A stretch of DNA of 34,753 bases from Devosia sp. (GTDB lineage Bacteria > Pseudomonadota > Alphaproteobacteria > Rhizobiales > Devosiaceae). The stretch lies in the NCBI GenBank assembly GCA_015657675.1, contig JACDQI010000006.1, forward strand, positions 1 to 34,753, written 5' to 3'. The position numbers and the translations under genes are program-made. Shown one piece after another: positions 33,915 through 34,753 of this stretch. The notes beneath the pieces were generated by a model that did not search any database, was not told where the DNA came from, and was given only the letters and a program-made list of their open reading frames with translations. Position 1 is the stretch's first letter. Each line of letters opens with the position of its first letter.

Positions 33915-34753
33915 TCAGGCACTCTTCTGGTCCGCGCCCGCTTTTTCCACGATTGCCTCCAGCATCTGATAGCCGTCGGCGATCGAGGTCCGCTCTTCCC
34001 GTTGCTGCGTGAGGAAAGCCTCCAGCGCCGGGTTGATGGCGATCGCGCGGTCCACTTTTGGATCCGATCCTTTCCGGTAAGCCCCCAGCCGGATCAGTTC
34101 CTCCATGTCGGAATAGATCGACATGAGCTCGCGCGCCTTTGCCAGGGTCGGCCGAAAACTGGCCGGTACACACCCAGGCATGGTGCGCGAAATGGACCGG
34201 AGCACATTGACGGCGGGATATCTTCCCCGCTCGGCAATCGAGCGCTCCATTACGATGTGCCCGTCGAGAATACCGCGAACGGCATCGGCAATGGGCTCAT
34301 TGTGATCATCACCTTCAACCAAAACGGTAAATAGACCGGTAACAGAGCCCGAATTAACCAGCCCGGGACCGGCTCTTTCGAGCAAACGCGGCAATTCGGT
34401 GAAAACCGTCGGCGGATAACCCTTGGCGGTGGGCGGTTCACCGATGGCGAGACCGATCTCGCGCTGCGCCATGGCAAAGCGCGTCAGGCTGTCCATCATG
34501 CAGAGCACGCGCTTGCCCTGATCGCGGAAGTACTCGCAGAGCGTGACCGTGAGATAGGCCGCCTGGCGCCGCATCAACGCCGCCTCGTCGGAGGTGGCGA
34601 CCACCACGATGGTGCGCTTCAGCCCCTCTTCGCCCAGATACTCGGAGATGAACTCCTGCACCTCGCGGCCGCGCTCGCCGATGAGCCCGATGACCGCGAC
34701 GTCCACCGACGCATTGCGTGCCAGCATCGACATCAGCACCGACTTGCCGACGC
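33915..34753 (-). CDS. fliI: Flagellum-specific ATP synthase FliI, N-terminus outside the window
   Basis: This is the C-terminal 279 residues or so of the export ATPase. The window edge cuts just before the P-loop, whose end [12 protein letters not shown] is visible. Then come [13 protein letters not shown], the Walker B region [27 protein letters not shown], and [35 protein letters not shown], all diagnostic of FliI. It is upstream of fliJ in the same operon. The rest of the gene and its promoter are off the right edge. Confidence 0.96.
   Translation of the reverse strand, partial: VGKSVLMSMLARNASVDVAVIGLIGERGREVQEFISEYLGEEGLKRTIVVVATSDEAALMRRQAAYLTVTLCEYFRDQGKRVLCMMDSLTRFAMAQREIGLAIGEPPTAKGYPPTVFTELPRLLERAGPGLVNSGSVTGLFTVLVEGDDHNEPIADAVRGILDGHIVMERSIAERGRYPAVNVLRSISRTMPGCVPASFRPTLAKARELMSIYSDMEELIRLGAYRKGSDPKVDRAIAINPALEAFLTQQREERTSIADGYQMLEAIVEKAGADQKSA

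Overview
The window reads as chromosome of a flagellated, high-GC alphaproteobacterium, most likely Hyphomicrobiales close to Devosia (a judgement from gene content, not a database result). Three things point there. A sciP (DUF1153) gene lies beside flagellar genes. The order fliF-fliG-fliH-fliN-flbD-flhA is the Caulobacter-type arrangement. The regulatory DNA carries CtrA-like, sigma-54 and EcfG-like (GGAAC-N16-CGTT) promoter elements.

Region 1 (1-7.8 kb) is a carbohydrate uptake and catabolism locus. A ROK-family regulator on the minus strand is divergent from a CUT1-type ABC transporter (binding protein, two permeases, ATPase). Downstream on the same strand follow an SDR, a TIM-barrel sugar isomerase/epimerase and a second SDR. 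A 12-bp-stem hairpin separates the binding-protein gene from the permeases. The substrate is not determinable. Region 2 (7.8-11.4 kb) holds a gamma-glutamyltransferase-family protein behind a GntR-like operator, a TauE/SafE permease and a two-domain VOC dioxygenase. Region 3 (11.5-13.6 kb) has a small exported protein, a PIG-V-like membrane glycosyltransferase whose 5' end contains a textbook terminator, and a membrane-anchored protein of unknown function.

Region 4 (13.7-17.8 kb, mostly minus strand) holds an ECF sigma factor overlapping a YfbK-type VWA protein whose N-terminus looks like an anti-sigma factor, a 56-residue membrane protein, and mnmA. Region 5 (18.0-30.9 kb, plus the right edge) is flagellar: fliK-flgD behind a perfect-looking sigma-54 promoter, then two tandem paralogous small secreted proteins, a PNPOx-like protein, sciP, a palindromic intergenic repeat, a GST, and the fliF-fliG-fliH-fliN-flbD-flhA operon preceded by a CtrA-like box. 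After a zinc metallopeptidase-like gene and a duplicated PRC-barrel protein with an EcfG-type promoter, fliJ and fliI lie on the minus strand and fliI runs off the window.

Regulatory logic (inference): CtrA (not in the window), restrained by SciP, would switch on the fliF operon. That operon makes FlbD, which with sigma-54 would then switch on fliK-flgD. The general stress response would drive the PRC-barrel gene.

Sequence quality matters here. Seven single-base indels are visible in five genes (ROK, permease 2, ATPase, fliF, flhA). All the genes are otherwise intact, and one pair of indels restores frame. These look more like sequencing or assembly errors than decay, so genes split by them are annotated as single genes. 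No rRNA, tRNA, CRISPR, insertion sequence or phage gene was seen.
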